Assembly: GCF_011806565.1 (NCBI RefSeq)
Contig: NZ_JAATOP010000003.1
Span: 62,001 to 126,000, forward strand
Length of the DNA: 64,000 bases
Reading direction: 5' to 3'
From: Marivivens donghaensis
GTDB taxonomy: Bacteria; Pseudomonadota; Alphaproteobacteria; Rhodobacterales; Rhodobacteraceae
The notes beneath the pieces were generated by a model. That model was not told where the DNA came from and did not search any database. It saw nothing but the letters and a program-made list of their open reading frames with translations. Position 1 is the stretch's first letter, and every line of letters starts with the position of its first letter. Below are positions 54,360 through 63,388 of the stretch, piece by piece. The position numbers and the translations under genes were made by a program.

Positions 54360-54779
54360 TCAGTTGATTTTGGCATCCATGGTGATTTCGCAGTTCAGAA
54401 GCTGCGAGATCGGGCAGTTCTTTTCCGCATCTTCAGCGGCTGCACGGATGTCGGCCTCATCGCCCGATGCTTTGATCGTGACGTCGAGGTGCGCTTTGAC
54501 GACTTTCGGGCCGTCCGACATGTCGAGGAAGATGGTCGAGGTGGTCTCGATCTTGTCCGCCACGATGTCCTTGTCGCCGAGGATGTTCGACAGAGCCATC
54601 GAGAAACAGCCAGCGTGGGCCGCACCGATCAGCTCTTCGGGGTTGGTGCCCGGCTTGTCTTCGAAGCGGGTGTTGAAGCCGTAGGGCTGCGAGGACAGTG
54701 CGCCCGACTGGGTCGAAACTTCGCCCTTACCGTCCTTGAGACCACCCTGCCAAACTGCGGAACCTGTTTTCTTGATCAT
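54360..54779 (-). CDS. osmC: OsmC-family peroxiredoxin
   Basis: A 139-residue thiol peroxidase for organic hydroperoxides. The two catalytic Cys are in IGAAHAGCFSMALSNIL and EKNCPISQLLNCE. The ATG at 54779 follows AAAAGGAGATTTTC. It is close to the HxlR regulator gene, convergent, with 25 nt between stops. Cytoplasmic. Confidence 0.93.
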   Translation of the reverse strand: MIKKTGSAVWQGGLKDGKGEVSTQSGALSSQPYGFNTRFEDKPGTNPEELIGAAHAGCFSMALSNILGDKDIVADKIETTSTIFLDMSDGPKVVKAHLDVTIKASGDEADIRAAAEDAEKNCPISQLLNCEITMDAKIN

Positions 54780-54889
54780 GAAAATCTCCTTTTCAAAACA
54801 AACGAGCCGCACACGGCGGCTTTGAAGAACAAACGGGTTCGAAAGGGGGAAAGTTCCACCTGACGTCTCGTGAGGCGGCGTCCCGGCAA

Positions 54890-54914
54890 AGAAAAACCCC
54901 GCCGGAGGGCGGGG
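54890..54914 (-). terminator. Terminator after gcrA
   Basis: On the minus strand GCCCCGCC, loop CTCC, GGCGGGG then TTTTTC, 27 nt after the gcrA stop. A strong intrinsic terminator. Confidence 0.9.
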
Positions 54915-54940
54915 CGTCTCATACGCAAATCTATGGAGCC

Positions 54941-55555
54941 TTAGCGGCGACGGTCGCGGCGTGCGCTCATCGGCTGGAAGGCAACGCCGACGTGGGCTTC
55001 GCAGTAGGGCTTACCCTGTTGGACGGGCAGACCGCAGAACCAGAAGTGCTCGGTCGCGGGGTCACCTACAGGCCACTTGCAGGTCCGCTCGGTCAGTTCC
55101 ATCAGCGACAGCTTCTTCGCGGTCTTCTCGACCTCGTTCACACGGGCCAGCGCCTCGGGGCTGATTTCATTGGTCGACGGCTGCGGCGGCAGCGGCTGGC
55201 CTGCGGGGATGATCGCCTTTCGGGCGGCGCTCATCGGGATGGGGGTGTCTTCCTTGGGCTCTTCGGCCTTGGCAGCGACGGGCTCCGGACGGGCCTTCGG
55301 GGCAGCGGCGGGCGCTTCCTTCGCTGCGGGCTTCGCGACCTTCGGTGCGGCGGGCTTGGCTTCCTTCGCTTTGGCGGCCGGAGCAGCAGCAGCGGAACCG
55401 CCACCGCTCGCGCGGTTCGAGAGACCAAGGCGGTGGACCTTGCCGATCACGGCGTTGCGGGTCACGCCACCAAGCTCTTTGGCGATCTGGCTTGCCGACT
55501 GGCCTTCCGACCACATCTTCTTGAGCAGCTCGACGCGTTCGTCGGTCCAGGACAT
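54941..55555 (-). CDS. gcrA: Cell-cycle regulator GcrA
   Basis: A 204-residue alphaproteobacterial cell-cycle transcription factor that acts with sigma-70 at promoters with methylated GANTC. The N-terminal HTH is SWTDERVELLKKMWSEGQSASQIAKELGGVTRNAVIGKVHRLGL. An Ala/Pro/Lys-rich linker follows (about 45-125). The C-terminal sigma-interaction domain has CKWPVGDP ... FWFCGLPVQQGKPYCEAH. The ATG at 55555 follows AAAGGAA. Confidence 0.96.
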   Translation of the reverse strand: MSWTDERVELLKKMWSEGQSASQIAKELGGVTRNAVIGKVHRLGLSNRASGGGSAAAAPAAKAKEAKPAAPKVAKPAAKEAPAAAPKARPEPVAAKAEEPKEDTPIPMSAARKAIIPAGQPLPPQPSTNEISPEALARVNEVEKTAKKLSLMELTERTCKWPVGDPATEHFWFCGLPVQQGKPYCEAHVGVAFQPMSARRDRRR

Positions 55556-55683
55556 ATTTCCGTTCCTTTGGCTTCGCAGGCGGACGCTATCGAGCGTCAT
55601 CGGCCTTGCATCATCGGTCAGGGGCCTATTCTAAGCACCAGAACGCGAGATACAAGGACTCGAATCATGAATCGGAGGGTTAC

Positions 55684-56487
55684 ATGTCCGTGAACAACGC
55701 AATGGGAGTTCGTCGGTTCGGCCGCGTCAATTGGCTGGGGCTGTGGACGCTCATGCAGCGCGAGGTTTTGCGTTTCATGAATGTCTGGTCGCAGACGATC
55801 ATGGCACCGCTGATCAACGCCGGACTGTTCCTTCTCATCTTTACCATCGCCATTGGATCGCAGCGCGGTGACGTCATGGGCGTGCCGTTCATGCACTTCC
55901 TCGCGCCGGGTATCCTGACCATGACGGTCATCCAGAACGCCTTTGCCAACTCGTCGTCCTCGCTGACTTCGGCCAAGGTGCAGGGCAACATCGTCGACAC
56001 GCTGATGCCGCCGCTGAACGCGGGTGAGCTGGTCGCGGGTTACATCGCAGGTGCCGTCGCGCGCGGCCTGCTGGTCGCGGTCGTCATCGCCATCGGGGTC
56101 TGGCTGGCGCTGGGCGTCGGGATGCAGCACCCGTTGTGGGTCTTCGTCTTCGTCGTCCTTGGAGCCGTCTTCATGGGCGCGCTCGGCATTATCGCCGCGA
56201 TCTTCGCCAACAAGTTCGACCAGCTTGCCGCGATCTCGAACTTCATCGTGACGCCGCTGTCGTTCCTGTCGGGCACCTTCTATTCGATCGACGCGCTGCC
56301 GCCCGTGCTGAACAAACTCAGCCACGTAAACCCGTTCTTCTACATCATCGACGGCGTCCGCTACGGCATGATCGGCGTGTCGGACGGCTCGCCGTGGCGC
56401 GGCCTCTGGGTTGCACTGCTCGCTTGTGCGCTGGTGATCAGCATCTGCTGGTACTGGTTCAACAAGGGCTACCGCCTCAAAGCCTGA
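55684..56487 (+). CDS. ABC-2 type transporter permease (no adjacent ATPase)
   Basis: A 267-residue permease with six helices and the ABC-2 core pattern (FLAPGILTMTVIQNAF, LSFLSGTFYSIDALPPVLNKLSHVNPFFYIIDGVRYGMIG). Such permeases export polysaccharides, drugs or heme-like molecules together with an ATPase, which is usually adjacent. None is in reach here, so the ATPase is encoded elsewhere. The ATG at 55684 follows GGAGGGT. Confidence 0.88.
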   Translation: MSVNNAMGVRRFGRVNWLGLWTLMQREVLRFMNVWSQTIMAPLINAGLFLLIFTIAIGSQRGDVMGVPFMHFLAPGILTMTVIQNAFANSSSSLTSAKVQGNIVDTLMPPLNAGELVAGYIAGAVARGLLVAVVIAIGVWLALGVGMQHPLWVFVFVVLGAVFMGALGIIAAIFANKFDQLAAISNFIVTPLSFLSGTFYSIDALPPVLNKLSHVNPFFYIIDGVRYGMIGVSDGSPWRGLWVALLACALVISICWYWFNKGYRLKA

Positions 56488-56515
56488 CCTTTCAGAAATC
56501 TGTAGAACCCTACGT

Positions 56516-56541
56516 CATGTGGCCCTATACGGGGCCGCATG
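56516..56541. repeat. Imperfect hairpin between the ABC-2 permease and argD
   Basis: CATGtGGCCC, loop, GGGCCgCATG: nine paired bases with one mismatch, 29 bp after the permease stop. No U tract. It could be a weak terminator or mRNA-end structure. Confidence 0.4.
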
Positions 56542-56691
56542 ATGACTGCGACGCAAACCACACTGATTCGACGCCGACGCTGAAAAAATGCGCCGTGCGC
56601 CGCTTTGCGCGCCCATCTTCCTTCCTTACACATTGACAGCCCCAGAATGCCTTGGCACCAATCGGGCTTCTTATTTCCAAAGGGTTTGACT

Positions 56692-57870
56692 ATGATCCCC
56701 AGCGTTTTGCCGACCTATAACCGCGCGCCGCTTTCCTTCGTCAAAGGCGAAGGCTCCTGGCTGATCGAGGCTGACGGCCGACGTTTTCTCGATCTGGGCG
56801 CGGGCATCGCGGTTAACGCTCTGGGTCACGCGAACCCCGATCTGGTCGCTGCCCTGACCGAACAGGCAGGCAAGCTCTGGCACGTCTCGAACCTCTATAA
56901 CATCGACCAGCAGCAATCGCTGGCCGACAAATTGGTGGACAACTCGTTCGCCGATACCGTGTTCTTTACCAACTCGGGCACCGAAAGCTGCGAACTCGCG
57001 GTGAAGATGGCGCGCAAGTACTTCTATGAGAAGGGCCAGCCCGAGCGCACGACCATCGTCGCGTTCGAAGGCTCCTTCCACGGCCGTTCGTCCGCAGGCA
57101 TCGCCGCTGCGGGTTCGGAAAAGATGACCAAAGGTTTTGGCCCGCTGCTGCCCGGTTTCGTGCACCTGCCTTGGGGCGATCACGATGCCCTGCGCGAAGC
57201 TGCGGCCAAGCCCGATGTCGGCGCGATCATCGTCGAGCCCGTGCAGGGCGAAGGCGGCATCCGCCCGCTGCCCGACCAGTGCATGAAAGGCCTGCGCGAT
57301 CTGTGCGACGAACACGGCATCCTGTTGATCTTTGACGAGGTCCAGTGCGGTGTCGGCCGGACCGGCAAGCTCTTCGCACACGAATGGGCGGGCATCACGC
57401 CTGACATCATGATGGTTGCCAAAGGCATCGGCGGCGGCTTCCCCCTCGGCGCTGTCCTTGCCACCGAAAACGCGGCGAGCGGCATGACCGCAGGCACCCA
57501 CGGCTCGACCTATGGCGGCAACCCGCTGGCTTGCGCTGTCGGCAACAAGATCATGGACATCATCGCCGATGACGCCTTCCTCGCCGAAGTGAACCGCAAA
57601 GCAGCCCTCCTGCGCCAGAAGCTCGAAGGCATCGTCGCCGCACATCCCGAAACGCTCGAAAGCGTCCGCGGCAGCGGCCTGATGCTCGGCATGAAATGCA
57701 AGGCGACCAACCTCGATCTGGTGAAGGCCGGCTATGGCGCTGCAGTCCTTTTGGTCCCCGCAGGCGACAACGTCGTCCGCCTCCTGCCGCCGCTGAACAT
57801 CACCGACGAAGACATTGCTGAGGCAGCCAGCCGAATTGATGCTGCCGCAACCGCACTGGAACAGGCCTGA
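56692..57870 (+). CDS. argD: Acetylornithine aminotransferase
   Basis: A 392-residue class III PLP aminotransferase of arginine synthesis. The PLP site includes [33 protein letters not shown] gives the cofactor Asp, and the Schiff-base Lys is in [18 protein letters not shown]. The ATG at 56692 ([21 protein letters not shown]) fits the family start. It is followed on the same strand by argF 88 bp later; the two form an arginine operon. Confidence 0.94.
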   Translation: MIPSVLPTYNRAPLSFVKGEGSWLIEADGRRFLDLGAGIAVNALGHANPDLVAALTEQAGKLWHVSNLYNIDQQQSLADKLVDNSFADTVFFTNSGTESCELAVKMARKYFYEKGQPERTTIVAFEGSFHGRSSAGIAAAGSEKMTKGFGPLLPGFVHLPWGDHDALREAAAKPDVGAIIVEPVQGEGGIRPLPDQCMKGLRDLCDEHGILLIFDEVQCGVGRTGKLFAHEWAGITPDIMMVAKGIGGGFPLGAVLATENAASGMTAGTHGSTYGGNPLACAVGNKIMDIIADDAFLAEVNRKAALLRQKLEGIVAAHPETLESVRGSGLMLGMKCKATNLDLVKAGYGAAVLLVPAGDNVVRLLPPLNITDEDIAEAASRIDAAATALEQA

Positions 57871-57876
57871 TATTCA

Positions 57877-57943
57877 CTCTGGCCCAAATACCTCGGGGGT
57901 GAATGGCCGCAGGCCAGAGGGGGCAGAGCCCCCCGCGCCCCCC
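57877..57943 (+). repeat. GC-rich palindromic intergenic repeat, copy B
   Basis: CTCTGGCC (57877-57884) pairs with GGCCAGAG (57912-57919), and GGGGGC (57919-57924) with GCCCCC (57928-57933). The order CCCAAATACCTCGGGGG ... GGGGGCAGAGCCCC matches copy A (33991-34040, opposite strand). It lies between argD and argF, so the mRNA would carry two stacked hairpins just before the argF start. Confidence 0.65.
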
Positions 57944-57958
57944 ATCGAAAGTAAGAAC

Positions 57959-58885
57959 ATGAACCATTTCCTTGATATCAACGCCACCTCCGCCGAAGAC
58001 CTGCGGAGCATCATCGACAGCGCCAAAGCCATGAAGGCCGCCCGCAGCGGTCTGCCGAAGGGTACGACCGACGAAGACAAACCGCTCGACGGCCAGATGG
58101 TCGCTCTGATCTTCGAAAAGCCGTCGACCCGTACCCGCGTGTCCTTCGATGTCGGCGTCCGCCAGATGGGCGGTCAGACGATGGTTCTGTCGGGCGCTGA
58201 TATGCAGCTCGGTCACGGTGAGACCATCGCCGACACCGCGCGTGTTCTGTCCCGTTATGTCGATATGATCATGATCCGCACGTTCGAGGAGCAGACTCTC
58301 CTCGATATGGCCGAATACGCGACGGTTCCGGTGATCAACGGTCTGACCAACCGCACCCACCCCTGCCAGATCATGGCCGACATCCAGACCTTCGAAGAGC
58401 ACCGCGGTTCGATCAGCGGCAAGAAAGTCGTCTGGAGCGGTGACGGCAACAACGTCTGCGCGTCGTTCATCCACGCCGCTGGCCAGTTCGGTTTCGACCT
58501 GACCTTCACCGGCCCGCAGACCCTCGATCCCGAAGCCGGTTTCGTTGAAGAGGCCCGCGCGAAGGGTGTCGACATCCAGATTGAGCGCGACCCGATGAAG
58601 GCCGTCGAAGGCGCGGACCTCGTTGTCACCGATACGTGGGTGTCGATGCACGATCCGGCATCGGCCCGCGAGCGTCGCCACAACCAGCTGCACCCCTATC
58701 AGGTGAACGAGCGTCTGATGGCGGCTGCGAAGCCCGACGCGCTCTTCATGCACTGCCTGCCCGCACACCGCGAAGACGAGGCGACGAGCGCGGTGATGGA
58801 CGGCCCGAATTCGGTGATCTTCGACGAAGCTGAAAACCGCCTCCACGCGCAGAAAGCGATCATGCGCTGGTGCCTCGGTAAGTAA
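57959..58885 (+). CDS. argF: Ornithine carbamoyltransferase
   Basis: A 308-residue enzyme that makes citrulline from ornithine and carbamoyl phosphate. The carbamoyl-phosphate loop is [13 protein letters not shown] near residues 53-65. Further signatures are [14 protein letters not shown] (H-P-x-Q) and the ornithine site [12 protein letters not shown]. The ATG at 57959 is used although its ribosome-binding site is weak, possibly compensated by the repeat hairpins or coupling to argD. A terminator follows 22 bp after the stop. Confidence 0.95.
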   Translation: MNHFLDINATSAEDLRSIIDSAKAMKAARSGLPKGTTDEDKPLDGQMVALIFEKPSTRTRVSFDVGVRQMGGQTMVLSGADMQLGHGETIADTARVLSRYVDMIMIRTFEEQTLLDMAEYATVPVINGLTNRTHPCQIMADIQTFEEHRGSISGKKVVWSGDGNNVCASFIHAAGQFGFDLTFTGPQTLDPEAGFVEEARAKGVDIQIERDPMKAVEGADLVVTDTWVSMHDPASARERRHNQLHPYQVNERLMAAAKPDALFMHCLPAHREDEATSAVMDGPNSVIFDEAENRLHAQKAIMRWCLGK

Positions 58886-58907
58886 GCCGACGGCACTCTG
58901 AATGAAG

Positions 58908-58936
58908 AAGGGCGGACCCTTGGGCCCGCCCTTTTG
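58908..58936. terminator. Bidirectional terminator between argF and the phosphate transporter
   Basis: AAGGGCGGACCC / GGGCCCGCCCTT form a 12-bp stem with one A/C mismatch and a 2-nt loop, followed by TTG. It sits between the convergent argF and pit genes. Confidence 0.85.
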
Positions 58937-58938
58937 CT

Positions 58939-60423
58939 TTAGACGTTGAACAGTCCGTTCAGCGCGAGGAAGACCACCGCAGAGAGCAGCGCGGCTGCCG
59001 GAACGGTGATGATCCACGCCGCCACGATGGTCATGAAGTGGCTGCGTCGCACCAGCTTGCGGCGGCGGCGCTCTTCGGGAGCGACGATTTTGCCCGAGCC
59101 GTGCTTCTCCGCATACTTGCGGGTGCGGCGTGCGTGGTCCCATTCGCGGTAGAAGCCAACGCCGAAGACGCCGCCGACCGCGATGTGGGTGGACGACACC
59201 GGCAGACCCAGCCAGCTCGCGACGATCACGGTGATCGCAGCAGAGAGTGCGACGCAGTAAGCGCGCATCGGGTTGAGCTTGGTGATCTGGCTGCCGACCA
59301 TCTTGATCAGCTTCGGACCGAAGGTAATCAGGCCGAAGGAGATACCGAACGCGCCGATAATCATCACCCAGAGCGGGATCTGGACCTTGCCCGCGATCTC
59401 TCCGAATTCCTGCGTGTGAACAATCGCGGCCAGCGGTCCAACGGCGTTCGCCACATCGTTCGCACCATGGGCAAACGACAGCAGGGCGGCCGAAATCACG
59501 AGCGGCAGACCAAAGAGGATCTTCAGCGACTTGTTGCGGTTCTCGAGGCCCTGCGACTTCTTGTTGATGTAGGGCTTGGACGCAAAATAGGTCACCACAG
59601 CAACGCCGAGGCCGATGATCAGCGCGGGCACCAGATCGACCGAAACGATCTTTTTCAGGCCCTTGATCGACAGGTAAGTCGCGAAGACGCCCGCCATGAT
59701 GGCGATCAGCACGGGCACCCAGCGGCGGGCGGCAGAGATCTTGTCTTCCTGATAGATGATGCGGCTCTTGATGAACGCGAGGAACGCCGCGGCTACGATG
59801 CCGCCGAGGGCAGGGGAGATGACCCAGCTCGCCGCGATCATGCCCATCGACTCCCAGTTCACCGCAGTGAAACCAGCAGCGGCAATACCAGCGCCCATCA
59901 CGCCGCCGACGACGGAGTGGGTGGTCGACACCGGTGCGCCAATCCATGTCGCGAGGTTGACCCAGAGCGCCGAGGACACCAGTGCGGCCATCATCGCCCA
60001 GATGAACACCTGCGAGCTTTCGATCATCGACGGGTCGATAATGCCCTTGGAGATGGTGGAAACCACGTCACCGCCCGCGAGCAGTGCACCGGCGCTTTCG
60101 CAGATCGCGGCGATCACGATGGCGCCGCCCATCGTCAGCGCGTTCGCACCAACGGCAGGGCCCATATTGTTGGCGACGTCATTCGCGCCGATGTTGAGAG
60201 CCATATACGCGCCGAACACGGCAGCGGCGACGACGATGGCAGAGCCGTGGCCCGCGTCAAAGAACGCAGCAGCGGCAAAACCGACGATAACCATAAATGC
60301 GAGAGCAACGCCCATCCCGACGAGCGGGCGGGATACATACATGGTACCTTGTTCCAGCACGGAAATGCGCTGGAGGTCCTTATCGATCGTTTTCCACGGA
60401 TCCTGTGGGGTCGGGTTTTCCAT
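58939..60423 (-). CDS. PiT-family inorganic phosphate transporter
   Basis: A 494-residue inner-membrane phosphate:cation symporter. Two inverted family repeats each carry GANDVAN (ALNIGANDVANNMGPAVGA and AHGANDVANAVGPLAAI), and PVSTTHSVVGGVMGAGIA plus PVSSTHIAVGGVFGVGFYRE complete the pattern. It has about ten helices and a polar central loop. No DUF47 regulator gene is adjacent. Confidence 0.92.
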   Translation of the reverse strand: MENPTPQDPWKTIDKDLQRISVLEQGTMYVSRPLVGMGVALAFMVIVGFAAAAFFDAGHGSAIVVAAAVFGAYMALNIGANDVANNMGPAVGANALTMGGAIVIAAICESAGALLAGGDVVSTISKGIIDPSMIESSQVFIWAMMAALVSSALWVNLATWIGAPVSTTHSVVGGVMGAGIAAAGFTAVNWESMGMIAASWVISPALGGIVAAAFLAFIKSRIIYQEDKISAARRWVPVLIAIMAGVFATYLSIKGLKKIVSVDLVPALIIGLGVAVVTYFASKPYINKKSQGLENRNKSLKILFGLPLVISAALLSFAHGANDVANAVGPLAAIVHTQEFGEIAGKVQIPLWVMIIGAFGISFGLITFGPKLIKMVGSQITKLNPMRAYCVALSAAITVIVASWLGLPVSSTHIAVGGVFGVGFYREWDHARRTRKYAEKHGSGKIVAPEERRRRKLVRRSHFMTIVAAWIITVPAAALLSAVVFLALNGLFNV

Positions 60424-60504
60424 CGTACGCGGCCTTTGGTGTAGCGAAGTACTGTCATACTTCTGTTACAATTGGAGGCGCGTTAACGGGTCGGACGTTT
60501 CAAA

Positions 60505-60999
60505 TCAACCTGTCGCTTGCGTGTCACGCGCGTGACTTGCCGGAAATCTTCGTAAAATCGCTGCCAGATCGGGTTCACGGACCATTTGGGCCGCATTCTC
60601 GAAGGGCACCCAAATGCGTTCGCGCTTGTTCTTTTCAGGGTAGGACTTCGCCAATTCCATCACACGGACGGGATAAACCATAGTCTGGCATTCCTGCACG
60701 ACGCCGTTTTTCATGGTTTTCTTCGCGGAGTAGGTGCCGAACACGTCGCTATCCGCGATGCCGGTCTTTACGCCCGCTTCTTCCCATGCTTCGGTCAGAG
60801 CCGCCTGATGGTGGTGTAGACCGTCGATCGGCCAGCCCTTGGGCAGGATCCAGCGGCCCTCAGAAGAGGTCACGAGCAACACTTCTAGGTGATCATCGGC
60901 CATGCGATAGCACAACGCTGCAACCTGTTCGGCTGGCGGGCGTTTAAGCAAAGGAACTACGCCTTCGCGCCATAACTGTCGCAAGAATGAAGTGGGCAT
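60505..60999 (-). CDS. NUDIX hydrolase
   Basis: A 164-residue NUDIX-fold hydrolase of the diphosphoinositol-polyphosphate-phosphohydrolase-like group. The core is LPKGWPIDGLHHHQAALTEAWEEAGV. The metal-binding EAWEEAG part is intact. The first Glu (L here) and the Arg (T here) of the classical box differ, as they do in other alphaproteobacterial members beginning LPKGWP. Substrate unknown. Confidence 0.85.
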   Translation of the reverse strand: MPTSFLRQLWREGVVPLLKRPPAEQVAALCYRMADDHLEVLLVTSSEGRWILPKGWPIDGLHHHQAALTEAWEEAGVKTGIADSDVFGTYSAKKTMKNGVVQECQTMVYPVRVMELAKSYPEKNKRERIWVPFENAAQMVREPDLAAILRRFPASHARDTQATG

Positions 61000-61089
61000 T
61001 GTGTGATTAGGGCGTTTCCTTTTCCGCCCCTCCCCAATATCAGTGACGGCGAGAGAGGCAAACCGATCTAAATCAGAGGACTATTTTCT

Positions 61090-62493
61090 ATGACCGAATT
61101 GGCACACCTCGGGCTATACGGCCTCGGTACGATGGGCAGTGCACTTGCGCTGAACATCCTCGACAACGGCTTTGCCCTGCATGTGGCCAACCGTCAGGAA
61201 GCCGTAACGACTGCCTTTGCCGAAGAAGCCGGTCCGCTTGCCGAAAAACTGACGACCCACAAGGATCTGGCCGCGATGGCCAAGGACATGCCTGCGCCCC
61301 GTGCGATCATCCTGATGATCCCCGCAGGTAAGCCCGTCGAAGACACCATCATCGCGCTCTGCGATATGCTGGAGCCGGGTGACACGATCATCGACGCCGG
61401 TAACTCTGACTTCCACGACACCCGTCGCCGCACCGAATTCGTCGAAGCCAAGGGCCTGACCTTCATCGGTATGGGCGTTTCGGGCGGTGAAGAAGGCGCG
61501 CGTCACGGCCCGTCCATCATGGTCGGCGGCACCCCGCAGGCCTGGACCGGCATCCGTCCCGTCATCATGGCGATTGCCGCGAAGTTCGAAAACGAGCCCT
61601 GCGCCGACCATCTTGGTCCTGATGGTGCCGGTCACTTCGTCAAGACCGTGCACAACGGTATCGAATACGCCGACATGCAGATGATCGCCGAAACCTACGG
61701 CATGATGCGCTACGGTCAGGGTCTCGCTCCGGCAGAGATCGGCAAGCGTTTCGAAGAGTGGGACTCGGGCGCGCTGACCGCGTACCTGATGGAGATCACC
61801 GGCAAGGTTCTTCAAGCGACCGACACCCAGACCGGGGTTCCGGCTGTGGACGTGATCCTCGACCGCGCTGGTCAAAAGGGCACCGGCCGTTGGACCCTGA
61901 TCGAAGCCCTGCGCCTCGGCCAGTCCGCTTCGGCCATTGAAGCCGCCGTCGCTTCGCGGAGCTGGTCGTCGGAAAAAGAGACCCGCGTCGCCGGTGAGGA
62001 GATCCTCGGTGGTTCGCGCGGTTCGGTCGATCTGCAAGACGCCGACTACAAGGACGCGCTGCTTGCGGCCCGTATCATCGCTTACGCCCAAGGCTTCCGC
62101 CTGCTGGCGGCTGCGTCGGAAGAATACAACTGGAACCTCGATTTTGCGCGTATCGCCGAAATCTGGCGCGCTGGCTGCATCATCCGTTCGGCGCTGCTGG
62201 ACGACATCTCGGCTGCGTTCCGAGGTGACATGCCACACGGCCAGCTGATCTTTGCACCGTTCTTTGCCGAGCGTCTGAAGGAAACCCTGCCGGCTCTGCG
62301 CCGCGTGGTTTCGGCGGCGGCTCTGGGCGGTCACCCGATCCCCGCGCTGTCGTCGGCCCTGTCGTTCGTCGATACCTTCGGCATGGCGCGCGGCACAACG
62401 GACCTTATTCAGGCCCAGCGTGACTTCTTCGGCATGCACGGGTTCGAACGCATCGGCGGCGACGCCGGTCAGCACGGCCCCTGGTGGGAATAA
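61090..62493 (+). CDS. gnd: 6-phosphogluconate dehydrogenase (decarboxylating)
   Basis: This enzyme oxidises 6-phosphogluconate to ribulose-5-phosphate and CO2 with NADP. 467 residues, normal for the dimeric form. NADP motif LYGLGTMGSALALNI (9-23); substrate site MGVSGGEEGARHGPSIMVGG; catalytic Lys and His in GAGHFVKTVHNGIEYADMQ; C-terminal tail DFFGMHGFERIG. No zwf or pgl is adjacent. A terminator follows. Confidence 0.96.
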   Translation: MTELAHLGLYGLGTMGSALALNILDNGFALHVANRQEAVTTAFAEEAGPLAEKLTTHKDLAAMAKDMPAPRAIILMIPAGKPVEDTIIALCDMLEPGDTIIDAGNSDFHDTRRRTEFVEAKGLTFIGMGVSGGEEGARHGPSIMVGGTPQAWTGIRPVIMAIAAKFENEPCADHLGPDGAGHFVKTVHNGIEYADMQMIAETYGMMRYGQGLAPAEIGKRFEEWDSGALTAYLMEITGKVLQATDTQTGVPAVDVILDRAGQKGTGRWTLIEALRLGQSASAIEAAVASRSWSSEKETRVAGEEILGGSRGSVDLQDADYKDALLAARIIAYAQGFRLLAAASEEYNWNLDFARIAEIWRAGCIIRSALLDDISAAFRGDMPHGQLIFAPFFAERLKETLPALRRVVSAAALGGHPIPALSSALSFVDTFGMARGTTDLIQAQRDFFGMHGFERIGGDAGQHGPWWE

Positions 62494-62500
62494 GATAACA

Positions 62501-62530
62501 AGCGCCGCCTTCGGGCGGCGCTTTCGTTTT
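62501..62530 (+). terminator. Terminator after gnd
   Basis: AGCGCCGCC, loop TTCG, GGCGGCGCT then TTCGTTTT, 8 nt after the stop. The UUCG tetraloop makes it stable. Confidence 0.9.
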
Positions 62531-63297
62531 CAGGCCAGCGTCAGGGCGTAAAGGGTCTGCACCGCCTTGCGGTCGTCGATCAACCGGTCCAGCTCTGCTT
62601 TCAGGCCCGCATAGGTCGCGCGGTCCTCGTGGCGGGTATGCGGCCAGTCGCTTCCCCAGATGAACTTATCCGGTCCTAGCAGCCCGATCAGCCGTTCGGC
62701 GTGCGCTATGCCGCCCGTCCCGCGATAGGGGGCGGAGAGTTTGACGTAGAGGTTCGAACGATCCTCCATCTGCTCCAACGCACCCAGCCACGGTTCCTGA
62801 TCGGCGCGCGTCTCTGGCAGGCCCATATGGTCGATGACCACGGGCAGGGGGAAGGCGGCGAAGCCGCTCAGCACGGACGCGAGGCGGCTGCTCTCCAGTT
62901 GTACTTCGATGTGCATTCGATGTTTGGCGAGGGCGTTCACCAGCGCGGTGACCTCTTCCGACCCGAAGTCGGGCAGATTGGCGCCTGCCACCAGATTCCA
63001 GCGGATGCCCTTTACGCCCTGCGCGGCGAGCGCGGCGATCTCGGTTTCGCAGGTGTCGGGCGCGATGACCGCGACACCTGCGAAACGTCCCTTCGGCAGT
63101 GATTCCAGCGCATGGAGGAGTTGGCTGTTATCGGTGCCGAGGAAGCTGACCTGTACGATGACTCCACCCGAAATGCCGTGGTGCGTCTGCAAATCCAGCC
63201 AATCCTGCAAGGGCGCAGGACGTTTGGGCAGATAGCGGACGGCACCATTCGCCACGACATCTTCGTAGACGTGCGCATGGCAATCGAAGTGTATCAC
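62530..63297 (-). CDS. Amidohydrolase family, LigI-like metal-dependent lactonase/hydrolase
   Basis: A 255-residue TIM-barrel protein of the amidohydrolase-2 group, near 2-pyrone-4,6-dicarboxylate lactonase. Motifs: IHFDCHAHVYED at the N-terminus (HxH), KGIRWNLVAGA, VVIDHMGLP, and FIWGSDWPHTR with the catalytic Asp. The start is the GTG at 63297 with GGAGG upstream; the longer frame to 63390 would run across the operator. It is divergent from the GntR regulator that probably controls it. The substrate may be an aromatic-derived lactone or a sugar lactone. Confidence 0.85.
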   Translation of the reverse strand: MIHFDCHAHVYEDVVANGAVRYLPKRPAPLQDWLDLQTHHGISGGVIVQVSFLGTDNSQLLHALESLPKGRFAGVAVIAPDTCETEIAALAAQGVKGIRWNLVAGANLPDFGSEEVTALVNALAKHRMHIEVQLESSRLASVLSGFAAFPLPVVIDHMGLPETRADQEPWLGALEQMEDRSNLYVKLSAPYRGTGGIAHAERLIGLLGPDKFIWGSDWPHTRHEDRATYAGLKAELDRLIDDRKAVQTLYALTLA

Positions 63298-63319
63298 CCT
63301 AGAATTCCTCCACTTATTT

Positions 63320-63335
63320 GGTTCTATATAGAACC
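63320..63335. promoter_or_regulatory. Perfect 16-bp palindrome, candidate GntR operator
   Basis: GGTTCTATATAGAACC is fully self-complementary. It lies between the divergent amidohydrolase (GTG 63297) and gntR (ATG 63389) genes, overlapping where the amidohydrolase promoter must be. HutC-type GntR proteins bind short palindromes of this kind. Confidence 0.7.
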
Positions 63336-63388
63336 AGTTGACTGATGAGGTCAAACAGTTCATGTTTCGGTTCAGGGAGGGCGGAATC

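Noticed and set aside
57800-59947. 715-residue antisense frame over argF and the phosphate transporter
   Set aside because: It spans two genes in opposite orientations with clear family identity.
60505-60999. NUDIX protein inactive because two box residues differ
   Set aside because: The metal-binding EAWEEAG part is intact, and the same deviations occur in the LPKGWP-type subgroup.
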